Assembly (NCBI GenBank): GCA_965660145.1
Contig: CBFHYX010000021.1
Location: forward strand, 1-64,000
DNA length: 64,000 nt
From: JABURQ01 sp029243145
GTDB lineage: Bacteria; Planctomycetota; Planctomycetia; Planctomycetales; Planctomycetaceae
Reading direction: 5' to 3'
Shown: piece by piece, positions 26,905 through 35,359 of the stretch
Layout: each line of letters starts with the position of its first letter
Numbering within the stretch: position 1 is the stretch's first letter
Notes under the pieces: model-generated
Told to the model about the DNA's origin: nothing
What the model saw: only the letters and a program-made list of their open reading frames with translations
The model's database searches: none
Position numbers and translations under genes: made by a program

Positions 26905-28611
26905 GTGGTAACTCCAGTAAGATTCCACTTCGTTAATCACTCTCCTGATAACATGCACCTGATGAACAATACTCTCAAAGAACTGTCCGCTTCGCCAAAC
27001 TCCACATCTAGTCGTGTCACACGGGTCGGTCGGTGGTTGGGAATTGTACTCTTCTTGATAGTCTGGTTTCTACCGACTCCAGCAGGGCTTTCTCCGGCGG
27101 GGCAACGATTGTTGGCAACCACCTTGTTGATGGGCACGTATTGGCTCACATCGGCGATACCGATTTATGTGACCAGTCTCATCCCGCTCTCGCTCTTCCC
27201 AATTTTGGGGATACTTTCAGCAAAAGAGGTTGCGGCTTCTTATATTAGTCATACCGTCTTTCTCTATTTCGGCGGATTCGTGATCGCGTTGGGGATCGAG
27301 CGTTGGGGACTCCACCGACGCATCGCTTTACGAATTCTGACTTCTGTCGGCAGTAGCCCGCAGCGCGTTGTTTTGGGATTCATGTTGGCGACCGGCTTCT
27401 TGTCGATGTGGATCAGCAATACCGCAACCACTCTCTTGATGCTTCCCATAGCCTTATCGCTGACCACCTCACTCCGCGAGGTGTCTGGTGATCAGGAACA
27501 AAACCATTCCTATTTTGAAACAGCCTTGCTGTTGGGAATTGCCTATTCAGCCAGCATTGGGGGAATGTTGACACTCGTTGGCACTCCCACCAATGTCGCG
27601 TTTGTAGAAATCTTTCAACGCAATTTCCCAGAGGCTCCCGAAATTTCGATGGGAGCGTGGATCACTGCGTTTCTCCCGTTAGGATTGATCTTCTTTCTGA
27701 TCGTTTGGTGGAAATTGTGTCGATCGATCGAAAGAACCACACCCGTCGGCAAGCATTTCTTTCGAGAACGATTGTCGGCACTGGGACCGGCCTCTCAGGG
27801 AGAAAAATGGATGCTGGCCGTTTTCGGAGTCACCGCAGCTCTTTGGATGTTCCGCAGCGATCTCGATTTTGGTCTCGGGTTTGTCATACCCGGTTGGAAG
27901 CATCTCGCCGCCCGCTGGTTGGTCTCGGGTCTTTCGATGGGACAGGGTGATCACCCGATTGACATCATGCAGGCAGCAGGATTTCTAAACGATTCAACCG
28001 TTGCCATGACGATGTGCATTCTCATGTTTCTGATCCCCGTCACCACCGGCTCACGAGAATCAAAACACAAAGTCCCCCTTATGGATTGGGAAACACTCAA
28101 CAAGATGCCGTGGGGCATTTTACTGCTATTTGGCGGGGGGTTCGCTCTGGCCGATGCATTTACTTCTACCGGACTTTCCAACTGGATCGGATTTGCGGCC
28201 AGCGAACTGCTCGGCACTCAACCGACCTGGGTGATCGTCGCGGGTGTCTGCTTCGTCCTCACATTCATGACCGAATTTACCACCAATGTTGCGACCGTCT
28301 CTGCGCTGCTACCGGTCTTGGCAGCCTTATCGCTGAATCTTGGCATCGATCCACGCCTCATCATGATTCCCGCCACTCTTTCGACCAGTTGTGCGTTTAT
28401 GCTGCCGATTGCCACGCCCCCCAACGCAATTGTGTTCGGCTCTGGGCGCATACGAACTCAAGACATGGCCAAACATGGCATCGTCCTGAACCTGATCGGC
28501 GTTGTCTTGATCACCGTGGTGACTTTCACATGGGCGCTGCCACGCTTGGGGATCGATGTCAACGGCCCCAAGCCAAGCTGGGCGGTGCCACTGAGTGAAG
28601 TGCATGAATAA
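26905..28611 (+). CDS. SLC13/DASS-family sodium:anion symporter
   Basis: A protein of up to 568 residues with about 11-12 membrane helices. It carries the two DASS signatures SMWISNTATTLLMLPIA (SNT motif) and, in the second repeat, TEFTTNVATVSALLPVL (TNV), plus ATPPNAIVFGSG at the C-terminal end. Such proteins import dicarboxylates, citrate or sulfate with sodium across the inner membrane. The first start is GTG at 26905, with GGGG upstream; ATGs at 26953 and 26962 are alternatives. It is monocistronic. Confidence 0.88.
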   Translation: MVTPVRFHFVNHSPDNMHLMNNTLKELSASPNSTSSRVTRVGRWLGIVLFLIVWFLPTPAGLSPAGQRLLATTLLMGTYWLTSAIPIYVTSLIPLSLFPILGILSAKEVAASYISHTVFLYFGGFVIALGIERWGLHRRIALRILTSVGSSPQRVVLGFMLATGFLSMWISNTATTLLMLPIALSLTTSLREVSGDQEQNHSYFETALLLGIAYSASIGGMLTLVGTPTNVAFVEIFQRNFPEAPEISMGAWITAFLPLGLIFFLIVWWKLCRSIERTTPVGKHFFRERLSALGPASQGEKWMLAVFGVTAALWMFRSDLDFGLGFVIPGWKHLAARWLVSGLSMGQGDHPIDIMQAAGFLNDSTVAMTMCILMFLIPVTTGSRESKHKVPLMDWETLNKMPWGILLLFGGGFALADAFTSTGLSNWIGFAASELLGTQPTWVIVAGVCFVLTFMTEFTTNVATVSALLPVLAALSLNLGIDPRLIMIPATLSTSCAFMLPIATPPNAIVFGSGRIRTQDMAKHGIVLNLIGVVLITVVTFTWALPRLGIDVNGPKPSWAVPLSEVHE

Positions 28612-28703
28612 GACTGTGTAGAAAATGGCAGTCTGAGAAAATATGAGTATTTCAGGATCTCTTTAAAACAATCGGTGACGAGATCTCATCAAGAGAGATA
28701 TAC

Positions 28704-29075
28704 ATGGCGAATACCTTGGGGGTAATGCATCAACAATTACTGGGAACTTGGAAGTCAGATCGTCGCAAAACATTTCAAACCTGGTCAGGGTACGATCAAT
28801 TTACGCTCAGCCAAAAACAGAAACTAGGAAAGATATTCGGTCATCTGAAGATTCGATACACAGACCAGTTTTTTGACTGGAAACAGAAGGGAGAGACAAC
28901 ACGCGACAAGTACAAAGTGATTGAAGAGGACTCCGACAGCCTCGTGATGCGAACGTATTCGCATCTCTACTGCGTAGATGTGTTGCACCACTTACACTTC
29001 GAGAATATACGGGGAAAGAGTTATTACTGGATCGGATTTAAAAACTATTCAGAGTGGTTTAGACAAATCGCATAA
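28704..29075 (+). CDS. Hypothetical lipocalin-like protein
   Basis: A 123-residue soluble protein beginning MANTLGVMHQQLLGTWKSDRRKTF. The GTWKSD start and following beta-strand pattern (LKIRYTDQFFDWKQKG, YKVIEEDSDSLVMRTYS, LHFENIRGKSYYWIGFKNYSEWFRQ) resemble small lipocalin-like proteins that measure ligand in a beta barrel. AGAGAG lies upstream of the ATG. The ligand and role are unknown. Confidence 0.7.
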   Translation: MANTLGVMHQQLLGTWKSDRRKTFQTWSGYDQFTLSQKQKLGKIFGHLKIRYTDQFFDWKQKGETTRDKYKVIEEDSDSLVMRTYSHLYCVDVLHHLHFENIRGKSYYWIGFKNYSEWFRQIA

Positions 29076-29077
29076 CG

Positions 29078-29287
29078 TCAGTAATTCTGATTGTAACATT
29101 TCGCCAAACGCTCCAGAAAGAGTTGATGAAGTTCCTCGTTGGTCATTTCTGGAAAGCGTTTACGCAGGGCCTATTTGAGCAGTCGCTTGTTACGTTCACC
29201 AAGATCAAATGCGATACGTGCGCGTTTAGACGACGTCATCGAACGCAGCACTTCCAAATATTCGCGATGATTGTCTCGTTTCTTCAT
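29078..29287 (-). pseudogene. Small conserved-type protein interrupted by an in-frame TAG
   Basis: From the ATG at 29285-29287 the frame reads MKKRDNHREYLEVLRSMTSS, then KRARIAFDLGERNKRLLK, a TAG at 29171-29173, then ALRKRFPEMTNEELHQLFLERLAKCYNQNY and TGA at 29078-29080. The two halves together look like one 69-residue helical protein. I recall short planctomycete and cyanobacterial proteins with the same LGERxxxLLxxALRxRFPxxxxEE layout but no known function. No frameshift is needed; only the amber codon breaks it. Confidence 0.65.
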
Positions 29288-29408
29288 AACTTCGAGTGTA
29301 CTGTCTCACAGATCGACCACCAAGCGGGCCCCCAATAATTCTCTTCAAACAGTGATGGTCGAACAATTTCTGCGGTCTATGAATTATCAACAATTCTGAG
29401 GAAGCGAT

Positions 29409-29939
29409 ATGACCGTATTCACCAAAGACGCCATTGAATTACCGACGATCAAGCCGCAAGCGGGGAAACCGGGCGAGTACACGCTCTCTTGCGAGTTGAA
29501 AGTCCCCTTCTCTCGCGAGCAGGTTTTCGAGTTCTTCGCCGACGCCCACGAACTCGAACGGATCACACCACCCTGGTTACATTTCAATGTACTGACACCC
29601 AAGCCACTTGAGATGTTTGCTGGTGCATTGATTGATTACAAACTTCGCCTGCACGGCATACCAATCCGCTGGAAAACGGAAATCGCCGCGTGGGAACCAC
29701 CTTTCCGTTTCGTCGATCAGCAACTTAAAGGGACTTACAAGTATTGGCATCACGAGCACACCTTCAAGGAAATCGAAGGCGGAACACTCGTAGTAGACCG
29801 TGTGAAATACGGAGTACCCGGTGGAAGACTCATTCATAAATTGTTTGTCGAAAAAGATCTGATCAAAATCTTTTCTCATCGACAGCACGCCATGTGGGAC
29901 ATCTTCGCGCAAGAAAAACAGCCGCTGGTGACAACATAA
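29409..29939 (+). CDS. SRPBCC-family (START-like) protein
   Basis: A 176-residue protein. The first 30 residues are variable; then YTLSCELKVPFSREQVFEFFADAHELERITPPWLHF gives the START-like N-terminal strand and helices, and LRLHGIPIRWKTEIAAWEPP, KYWHHEHTFKEIEGG and DRVKYGVPGG follow. The family binds hydrophobic ligands in a helix-grip fold. GAGGA lies before the ATG. It ends with a hairpin-forming sequence (cagccgctg/cagcggctg) over the stop codon. Confidence 0.82.
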   Translation: MTVFTKDAIELPTIKPQAGKPGEYTLSCELKVPFSREQVFEFFADAHELERITPPWLHFNVLTPKPLEMFAGALIDYKLRLHGIPIRWKTEIAAWEPPFRFVDQQLKGTYKYWHHEHTFKEIEGGTLVVDRVKYGVPGGRLIHKLFVEKDLIKIFSHRQHAMWDIFAQEKQPLVTT

Positions 29940-29966
29940 TCACGCAGCGGCTGTGTGTGTGTGTGT
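29920..29966 (+). terminator. Stem-loop followed by a GT dinucleotide run
   Basis: cagccgctg at the end of the SRPBCC gene pairs with cagcggctg about 17 bases later, so the stem covers the stop codon. It is followed by roughly eight GT repeats rather than a T run, so its termination ability is uncertain. Confidence 0.4.
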
Positions 29967-29989
29967 TTGACAGTCTTTTCAGACATCGA

Positions 29990-30745
29990 TCATTTTCCGA
30001 CGTTACGTCCGTCCGGTGCCAAGACGTATCCAGAGAGTTGAACTTTCAAAGCTCCCGACACTCGTGCAGTGGCGGGTGTATTGATTTTCAAGAACAAAAA
30101 ACCTGTTTCCTTAGGATTGATTTCTTTATCCGATCCAATATCGATCGGTTTGGGTCCGTCATCTTCACCCCCACCGTTTGCTGCTGGTCCTTGGCGAGGG
30201 ATAATCATTCCGATCAGCCTGCCGGGAGCGATATCATCAACGAGATCCCGTTGGATATTGGATTCAGGAAACCCCTCCGGGCTCATGACTTCACTCAATG
30301 TCAATTTATAGGAACCGGCGGCCTGTAACCGAAAGGGTTTGCCTGCACGGACAAACGCCACGGGGTTTCCCCACGTCTGTGCCACTTCCATTTTGAAATC
30401 AAATTCATTAGCCGTCATGATGTCTTCTTGAAGCTCTTTGATCTTGTCTTCGGCACCTGGGAGATCAGGATTGATCTTCAGCATCGCTTCCAGATATTCG
30501 ATCGCTCGTTCCAAATCGCCCGCTTTTTCATACTTGGAAGAAATGTCGTAGGCATTTTTTAGAAACTCGGTTTCAATTTTGTTGGCTTCGTTGTCCAGTT
30601 TTTTCAGGTCACCGGTACGAACGGCTGAAGGAGCGGCATTCGACGAACCGCGCTGAGCATAGACCGAGGTCAAAAGGATCGAACCGGTCAGTACGAATGC
30701 AAAGCAGGACAGGAAGAGAAATTGATTCAGGGAAAAGCGGCGCAT
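29990..30745 (-). CDS. Exported protein with a TPR-like segment
   Basis: A 251-residue protein with a signal peptide (FLFLSCFAFVLTGSILLTSVYAQ). A helical region resembling one TPR unit (ISSKYEKAGDLERAIEYLEAMLKINPDLPGAEDKIKELQEDI) is followed by a beta-rich C-terminal half ending SGYVLAPDGRNVGK. The ATG at 30745 is chosen so that MRRFSLNQ leads the signal; the frame extends nine residues further upstream. It is probably periplasmic; the function is unknown. Confidence 0.7.
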   Translation of the reverse strand: MRRFSLNQFLFLSCFAFVLTGSILLTSVYAQRGSSNAAPSAVRTGDLKKLDNEANKIETEFLKNAYDISSKYEKAGDLERAIEYLEAMLKINPDLPGAEDKIKELQEDIMTANEFDFKMEVAQTWGNPVAFVRAGKPFRLQAAGSYKLTLSEVMSPEGFPESNIQRDLVDDIAPGRLIGMIIPRQGPAANGGGEDDGPKPIDIGSDKEINPKETGFLFLKINTPATARVSGALKVQLSGYVLAPDGRNVGK

Positions 30746-31016
30746 ATCAATGACTTTCTGTAACGCGGGCAAAATTTGTGTTGGAATTCGATTTTTGAGA
30801 GAAAATACCTGTCACCCATTATACGGCAAAGATCTCAGTGAATGAAGGGGGTTTCTAAAATGTCAAAATTTCCCAGCGAACCACGAAAAAAAGAGAGTAA
30901 TCTGAGAAATGAAAAACACGGCCCGGAATTTGTGGTGATTTGAAGCTCTATTCAGTAATTGCTCGATGGTTGTCGGGGTTCAATACTCTTCAAGACAGTC
31001 GCGACAGGGCTGCAAA

Positions 31017-31063
31017 TTTTAGCCGCGTTCGTAAGAACGCGAATACTCGAGAGACGGCTAAAA
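31017..31063. repeat. Nested inverted repeat (cruciform-like)
   Basis: An outer 9-bp arm ttttagccg (31017-31025) pairs with cggctaaaa (31055-31063). Inside it a 6-bp hairpin gcgttc-gtaa-gaacgc (31025-31040) forms. The outer 3' arm is followed by aaaa, so on the minus strand the structure begins with a T run. Confidence 0.65.
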
Positions 31064-31190
31064 AACAACCACGAAGTCATCGCCATGTAGATTGTCCTGC
31101 GACTGAGAAAAGCTCCACTTGTTCTCCGTCAATGTTGGTCGACCGCAACTCAACAATCACTACACAAATAAACACAACTGCGTAGTAATT

Positions 31191-31231
31191 CTTGCCGTTG
31201 AATAAAAAGCTTGCTTCGGCAGGTTTTTTTT
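31191..31231 (+). terminator. Terminator-like stem-loop with T8 run, not after a known gene
   Basis: cttgccg (31191-31197) pairs with cggcagg (31217-31223), one G-U, around a 19-base loop, directly followed by eight Ts. There is no credible plus-strand gene upstream, so it may end a non-coding transcript or act as an attenuator for the DUF1559 gene. Confidence 0.55.
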
Positions 31232-31238
31232 GTCATAC

Positions 31239-31268
31239 TATATCATGTTTGTCACGATATATGATATA
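31239..31268. promoter_or_regulatory. AT-rich inverted repeat upstream of DUF1559 copy 1
   Basis: tatatcat at 31239-31246 and atgatata at 31261-31268 form an 8-bp inverted repeat with a 14-bp spacer, 89 bp before the start codon. It could be an operator; no protein is assigned. Confidence 0.35.
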
Positions 31269-31337
31269 ACTCTGATGAGATGACCTTCTTCATCTTTTCG
31301 ATGTTGCCTGCAACTTCTTATTTTCTCTCTTTTACAC

Positions 31338-31406
31338 TTCGATTAAGGAACAGCTCATGACTAAACGTCAACATCTCCGTCAACGTGGTTTCACGTTGAT
31401 CGAACT
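31338..31406 (+). repeat. 69-bp exact repeat, copy 1 (leader and start of DUF1559 gene)
   Basis: Identical to 38727-38795. It covers the AAGGA ribosome-binding site, the spacer and the first 50 coding bases of the DUF1559 gene, so the two genes share an exact 5' module. Confidence 0.9.
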
Positions 31407-32331
31407 TCTGGTGGTGATTGCCATCATCGCCGTACTGGTAGCGTTACTGCTACCTGCCGTTCAGCAAGCTCGGGAAGCCGCCCGTCGCTCTGCCTGCAAA
31501 AACAATCTGAAACAAATTGGCTTGGCACTTCACAACTATCACGACACGTACAACTCACTTCCGCTTGGAGTCAGAAACGATCAAGGGAATCGCTGGGGAA
31601 TGTCTTGGTTCGTCGGCATTTTGCCATATGTCGATCAAGCTCCACTTTATAATCAACTCAACCCGAGTGCTGCACATTCGGGTTATATTGGCAACGGAGC
31701 AGTCGCCAACCAGAAAACCATCTCAGTCTTGGCCTGTCCTTCAAGCCCGATGGATCCTATCAATAAAGACACCGGTCGTGGCTGGACGCAACGTCCACAT
31801 TACATCGGCATCTCGGGGGCGACTAACGGTGATGGTTTCACCAATCCCACCAACTCTAATCAGTTCAATACCAATAATTGTTGTAGTGCAACCCCTCAAG
31901 GGATTCGTTCTGTCAACGGCGTGCTGGTCCCATCCAAAGGATTGACATTTGCCACAATCCAAGATGGTACTTCGAATACGATTGCTGTCGGGGAATGCTC
32001 GGCCTTCTTTTATGATGCGGCCGGCAATAGCCCAAGAGCGGTCAACTCCAACCATGGCTGGATGATGGGTACGAACAGTGGTTCTCAACGCCCTGGAAAC
32101 AGAACCTTTAACCTCACCACGATTCGTTATGCTCCCAATACGACAAACGACAGTTTACCGGGAACAGGCAATAATGATGGTGAAAACAATGGCATCTACT
32201 CGGCTCACACGGGTGGAGTTCAGATCCTGTTAGCAGACGGTTCTGTTCGATTTCTGAGTGAAAATATCAGCATGCTGACATTACGTCGCTTGGCGACTCG
32301 CAATGATGGTCAGCCTGTGGGTGCTTTCTGA
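31357..32331 (+). CDS. DUF1559 prepilin-like protein, copy 1
   Basis: A 324-residue protein with a type IV prepilin-like N-terminus, QRG|FTLIELLVVIAIIAVLVALL: a Gly before the cleavage point, Phe at +1 and Glu at +5. Then come the DUF1559 box QQAREAARRSACKNNLKQIGLALHNYHD and the C-terminal HTGGVQILLADGSVRFLSENI. It is presumably processed by a prepilin peptidase and placed in the inner membrane or a pseudopilus. AAGGA lies seven bases before the ATG. It pairs with the small lipoprotein gene at 32730. Confidence 0.93.
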   Translation: MTKRQHLRQRGFTLIELLVVIAIIAVLVALLLPAVQQAREAARRSACKNNLKQIGLALHNYHDTYNSLPLGVRNDQGNRWGMSWFVGILPYVDQAPLYNQLNPSAAHSGYIGNGAVANQKTISVLACPSSPMDPINKDTGRGWTQRPHYIGISGATNGDGFTNPTNSNQFNTNNCCSATPQGIRSVNGVLVPSKGLTFATIQDGTSNTIAVGECSAFFYDAAGNSPRAVNSNHGWMMGTNSGSQRPGNRTFNLTTIRYAPNTTNDSLPGTGNNDGENNGIYSAHTGGVQILLADGSVRFLSENISMLTLRRLATRNDGQPVGAF

Positions 32332-32420
32332 TCAGTATCATGATGAGGTGTATTTCACCTCATCAGTGGCAAGCAATGGTCATGGAATCGTAGACGATAT
32401 GACTCAGCCACAAACAATCA

Positions 32421-32462
32421 AGAGCACCCCTTTCCTCAGCAAGGTTTGGGGTGCTCTTTATT
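32421..32462 (+). terminator. Rho-independent terminator after DUF1559 copy 1
   Basis: agagcacccc (32421-32430) pairs with ggggtgctct (32448-32457) around a 17-base loop, followed by ttatttt. Confidence 0.85.
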
Positions 32463-32677
32463 TTCTCTGTTTTTTTCCGGCGATGCGGATATCAGGATCT
32501 GAATTGCGCAAGTCATGCTCCTGCATGACACTTTAAATTCCATCGCCCCAAATTGTGATCATTGGCCAATACCCTCTCAGAGCACACCGACTCTCTTCCT
32601 GTCTTTACTAAGACGAGAGCACTGTGAAAAAACAAAACTCAATCATCACAAACTGGATTATCTCTTCTCGAACTTTC

Positions 32678-32699
32678 TGTCAGGCACAGCCTGACCTAC
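32678..32699 (-). repeat. Dispersed palindromic repeat, copy 2
   Basis: tgtcaggcacagcctgacct followed by ac. The core gtcaggc-aca-gcctgac is a perfect 7-bp palindrome. Read on the minus strand it starts gtagg like the other copies. Confidence 0.6.
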
Positions 32700-32729
32700 A
32701 CACTTAATAACGTATTCAAAGAGGAAACT

Positions 32730-33209
32730 ATGAATTTCGATCGAGTCGTTCAAAAAATGCAGGTCTTCACTTTTCTATCTCTAACGATGTTCGCAATTTC
32801 CATGATTGGCTGTGGTGGAGGTACAAATCTCCCCGAAGGCGAAACCGGAATTGTCACCGGAAAAGTGACTTCAACCGCGGGTGATCTCCCTACAGGATGT
32901 TCGATCGTCTTCATCAATGAGGGACAAGCAATTACTGCCACAGGCGTGATTGGCGCCGATGGTTCTTATTCCCTGTTGATGCGTGGCAAGCCAGACATTC
33001 TTGCCGGTACCTACAATGTTGGTGTCACCGCTCCATCAATGGAGCTTACCGAAGAACAACAAAACGCCATTACGATGGGGGAAGCAGAAGCTCCGGTTGT
33101 CGATCTGTCGGCAATTCCTGAAAAGTATCTGATTCCAGAATCCAGTGGAGTTACATTTGATGTCAAAGCGGGCGAAAATACTTTCGACCTTGAACTGAAG
33201 GCTGAGTAG
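32730..33209 (+). CDS. Small lipoprotein with carboxypeptidase-regulatory-like domain, copy 1
   Basis: A 159-residue protein with a signal and lipobox (TMFAISMIGC|GGG). A single beta-sandwich of the transthyretin/carboxypeptidase-regulatory type follows: GIVTGKVTS, FINEGQAITATGVIGADGSYSL, LAGTYNVGVTAPSM, IPEKYLIPESSGVTFDVKAGENTFDLEL. It is expected at the cell envelope. AGAGGA precedes the ATG. It lies 398 bp after DUF1559 copy 1 and 98 bp before copy 2. Confidence 0.85.
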   Translation: MNFDRVVQKMQVFTFLSLTMFAISMIGCGGGTNLPEGETGIVTGKVTSTAGDLPTGCSIVFINEGQAITATGVIGADGSYSLLMRGKPDILAGTYNVGVTAPSMELTEEQQNAITMGEAEAPVVDLSAIPEKYLIPESSGVTFDVKAGENTFDLELKAE

Positions 33210-33307
33210 AGCCTGAACTCTTCAACGGAAATCGGGTCGCAAAAGACTTCTCATGGGCTGGCACCATGCCACTCCCCGTTTGACAAATTCATAATCGGAA
33301 GCTTTCT

Positions 33308-34243
33308 ATGCCTAGGCAAAATTTACGTCGAGGATTCACACTCATCGAACTTCTGGTAGTGATTGCCATCATCGCCGTGCTGGTGGCATTACTGCTACCA
33401 GCCGTGCAACAAGCTCGCGAAGCGGCGCGTCGCTCTGCCTGCAAAAACAATTTGAAGCAATTGGGATTGGCGATGCACAACTATCACGATGTGCACAGTG
33501 TGTTCCCGTATGCCAGCACCTACGGAATTAATCGGCGACACACATGGGTCGAATACATTATGCCTTTTGTCGACCAAGCCCCTCTCTACAATCAGATTGA
33601 TTTTAATTTTGAAAATATTGATGTCCCCAGTGGCAACCGTGCGTTGATTGAAAATAAATTTTTCGCATTCGTCACTTGCCCCTCCAGTCCATTTGCGGGC
33701 GAAGGCAAGCCACTCTCTCTCGCATGGTTTAGCGAGATGAGTTTTGCGACCCAACCATTGCACTATGTCGTAAGCGCTGGTCCCTTTAGACCGGATGGTG
33801 TGACTCCTGACTGTGTCCTCGAACCTTCATTCTGCATCACCGAGGCAGTCACACGCTGGAACGTCTCCCATTTACATGGAAATTCTCGTCATCCCGGAGT
33901 TTTTGCGGCTCGTGGATCGACAAATACCAATTTCGCTAAAATCTCAGATGGGACATCAAATACCTTCTTGATGGGAGAAAGAAACGCAGAATTATGTAAC
34001 TGGGGAGGAGCTTTTTCAGAAAACTTCCCAGGCGCGTTTACCGGTCAAAAACCGAATAGCCCAACTCAAAACACAAATTCAGGAGACTATCGACGCAATT
34101 GCGGCTTTTCCAGTCATCATACGGGTGGATTGCACATGTGTATGGCAGACGGTTCGGTGCAATTTGTCAGCGAGAATATTGATTTTGAAACCTGGAACTA
34201 TCTCGGCAACAAAAATGATCGTAAAGCAATATCATTCCCATGA
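33308..34243 (+). CDS. DUF1559 prepilin-like protein, copy 2
   Basis: A 311-residue protein with a prepilin-like N-terminus RRG|FTLIELLVVIAIIAVLVALL, then QQAREAARRSACKNNLKQLG, and C-terminal HHTGGLHMCMADGSVQFVSENI. The middle is divergent from copies 1 and 3, which suggests different ligands or surfaces. It is followed by lipoprotein 2, about 70 bp downstream. Confidence 0.92.
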   Translation: MPRQNLRRGFTLIELLVVIAIIAVLVALLLPAVQQAREAARRSACKNNLKQLGLAMHNYHDVHSVFPYASTYGINRRHTWVEYIMPFVDQAPLYNQIDFNFENIDVPSGNRALIENKFFAFVTCPSSPFAGEGKPLSLAWFSEMSFATQPLHYVVSAGPFRPDGVTPDCVLEPSFCITEAVTRWNVSHLHGNSRHPGVFAARGSTNTNFAKISDGTSNTFLMGERNAELCNWGGAFSENFPGAFTGQKPNSPTQNTNSGDYRRNCGFSSHHTGGLHMCMADGSVQFVSENIDFETWNYLGNKNDRKAISFP

Positions 34244-34314
34244 TGCGTTCTGCAACGAACCATTCTGTGCATTGCCTTTATCCATTTTTCAATGTCTCAC
34301 TGAGAAAGACGCTA

Positions 34315-34764
34315 ATGATGTTTACGACTAATAATCGAATGTGTGCCTCGCTGATTACTCTCAGCCTATTGTTGTTTGTTGGCTGCGGTGAAGGCGGGCC
34401 AGATGATGTAGACCCTAATCTCTCAACAGTCTCTGGGACGATCAATCTCTCGGGTTCACCACTCACAAGTGGAGGAACCGTAACGTTTGTCTCAGAAGAT
34501 GAAACTAAGACCTATTCTGGTGACATTGACAGTTCAGGTGTCTATACGGTCAATGCTTCTCAGAGTGGCCAAGGGGCACTCCCTGGAAACTACAAAGTTG
34601 CGATTCAAGCATGGGATTCTGTTCCCGGAATGGACGAAGAAGGAAATCCTGTCGAAGGAAAATCGGCGATTCCAGAAAAGTATAGCAACCCTGACACTTC
34701 TGGTCTCACAGCCACAGTGACCGATGGTCCCAGCATGATCGATTTTGATTTGAAGACTGAGTAA
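34315..34764 (+). CDS. Small lipoprotein with carboxypeptidase-regulatory-like domain, copy 2
   Basis: A 149-residue protein with signal and lipobox (LITLSLLLFVGC|GEGG), then the beta-sandwich motifs TVSGTINLSGSPLTSGGTVTF, GDIDSSGVYTVNAS, LPGNYKVAIQAW and IPEKYSNPDTSG. The ATG at 34315 has GAGAAAG upstream; the longer frame from 34240 overlaps the DUF1559 stop and adds non-signal sequence. Ten bases after its stop an alanine dehydrogenase fragment begins. Confidence 0.83.
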   Translation: MMFTTNNRMCASLITLSLLLFVGCGEGGPDDVDPNLSTVSGTINLSGSPLTSGGTVTFVSEDETKTYSGDIDSSGVYTVNASQSGQGALPGNYKVAIQAWDSVPGMDEEGNPVEGKSAIPEKYSNPDTSGLTATVTDGPSMIDFDLKTE

Positions 34765-34770
34765 CACTGA

Positions 34771-35329
34771 GATTTTGGATATCAATGTTGACCTTCTTCG
34801 ATATCTCGAAGACATTATGCCCGCCAACGTCAACACGATTTTCAGCGACCGACATAACATCCGGGAACAACTGCAACTGGCCGACCTCGTGATTGGCGCT
34901 GTTCTCATTCCCGGTGCAAGAGCTCCTCAGCTTGTCGGTAGAGAAGACCTTAAGCTAATGAAGCCGGGAGCTGTGATCATCGATGTGGCAGTCGACCAAG
35001 GAGGCTGTGTTGAGACTTCACGCCCCACCACTCATGCAGATCCCACATATATTATCGATGACATCGTTCATTATTGCGTCACCAATATGCCGGGCGCGGT
35101 AGGACGTACCAGCACTTACGCCTTGTGTAATGTGACTTTTCCTTACATCGAGCAACTGGCTCAGCAGGGACTTTCGACTGCGGCTGCAAATGATCAAAGA
35201 ATTGCGTCTGCCATCAATATGCACGATGGACGAGTCACCAATCAAGCGGTCGCGGAGACATTCGATCTGGAGTTCACGGATTTCATCGAGTACGATGGTG
35301 AATTCCTTTCGCCCTCAGATTCATTCTAA
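34771..35329 (+). pseudogene. ald: C-terminal half of alanine dehydrogenase
   Basis: The sequence starts abruptly at ILDINVDLLRYLEDIMP and continues NIREQLQLADLVIGAVLIPG, MKPGAVIIDVAVDQGG, CVETSRPTTHADPTY and HYCVTNMPGAVGRTST to the normal end. Alanine dehydrogenase is about 370 residues; roughly the first 195, including the substrate-binding domain and the Gly-rich NAD loop, are absent. An ATG at 34775 exists but the product cannot be active. The fragment directly abuts the lipoprotein gene, marking a deletion or insertion join near 34765-34771. Confidence 0.88.
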
Positions 35330-35359
35330 TCATCTACACTCAATTAAAGTCGTCACTCA

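Larger units (their letters stand above)
30746..31356. other. Long intergenic region with hairpins upstream of a DUF1559 gene
   Basis: About 610 bases without a convincing gene. It contains a nested hairpin at 31017-31063, a terminator-like structure at 31191-31231, and an inverted repeat at 31239-31268 just upstream of DUF1559 copy 1. An 81-codon frame at 30940-31185 has no protein-like features and was not called. Confidence 0.5.
32332..32729. other. Intergenic region between DUF1559 copy 1 and lipoprotein 1
   Basis: 398 bases with no gene seen. It holds the terminator at 32421-32462 and one GTAGG-type palindromic repeat at 32678-32699. Confidence 0.5.

Noticed and set aside
29951..29968. 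GT dinucleotide run as a phase-variation tract
   Set aside because: It lies downstream of the SRPBCC stop and away from the start of the neighbouring gene; no coding effect seen.
30940..31185. 81-codon frame before the terminator-like stem
   Set aside because: Low-complexity, Arg/Ser/Thr-rich translation that crosses a nested hairpin; no ribosome-binding site.
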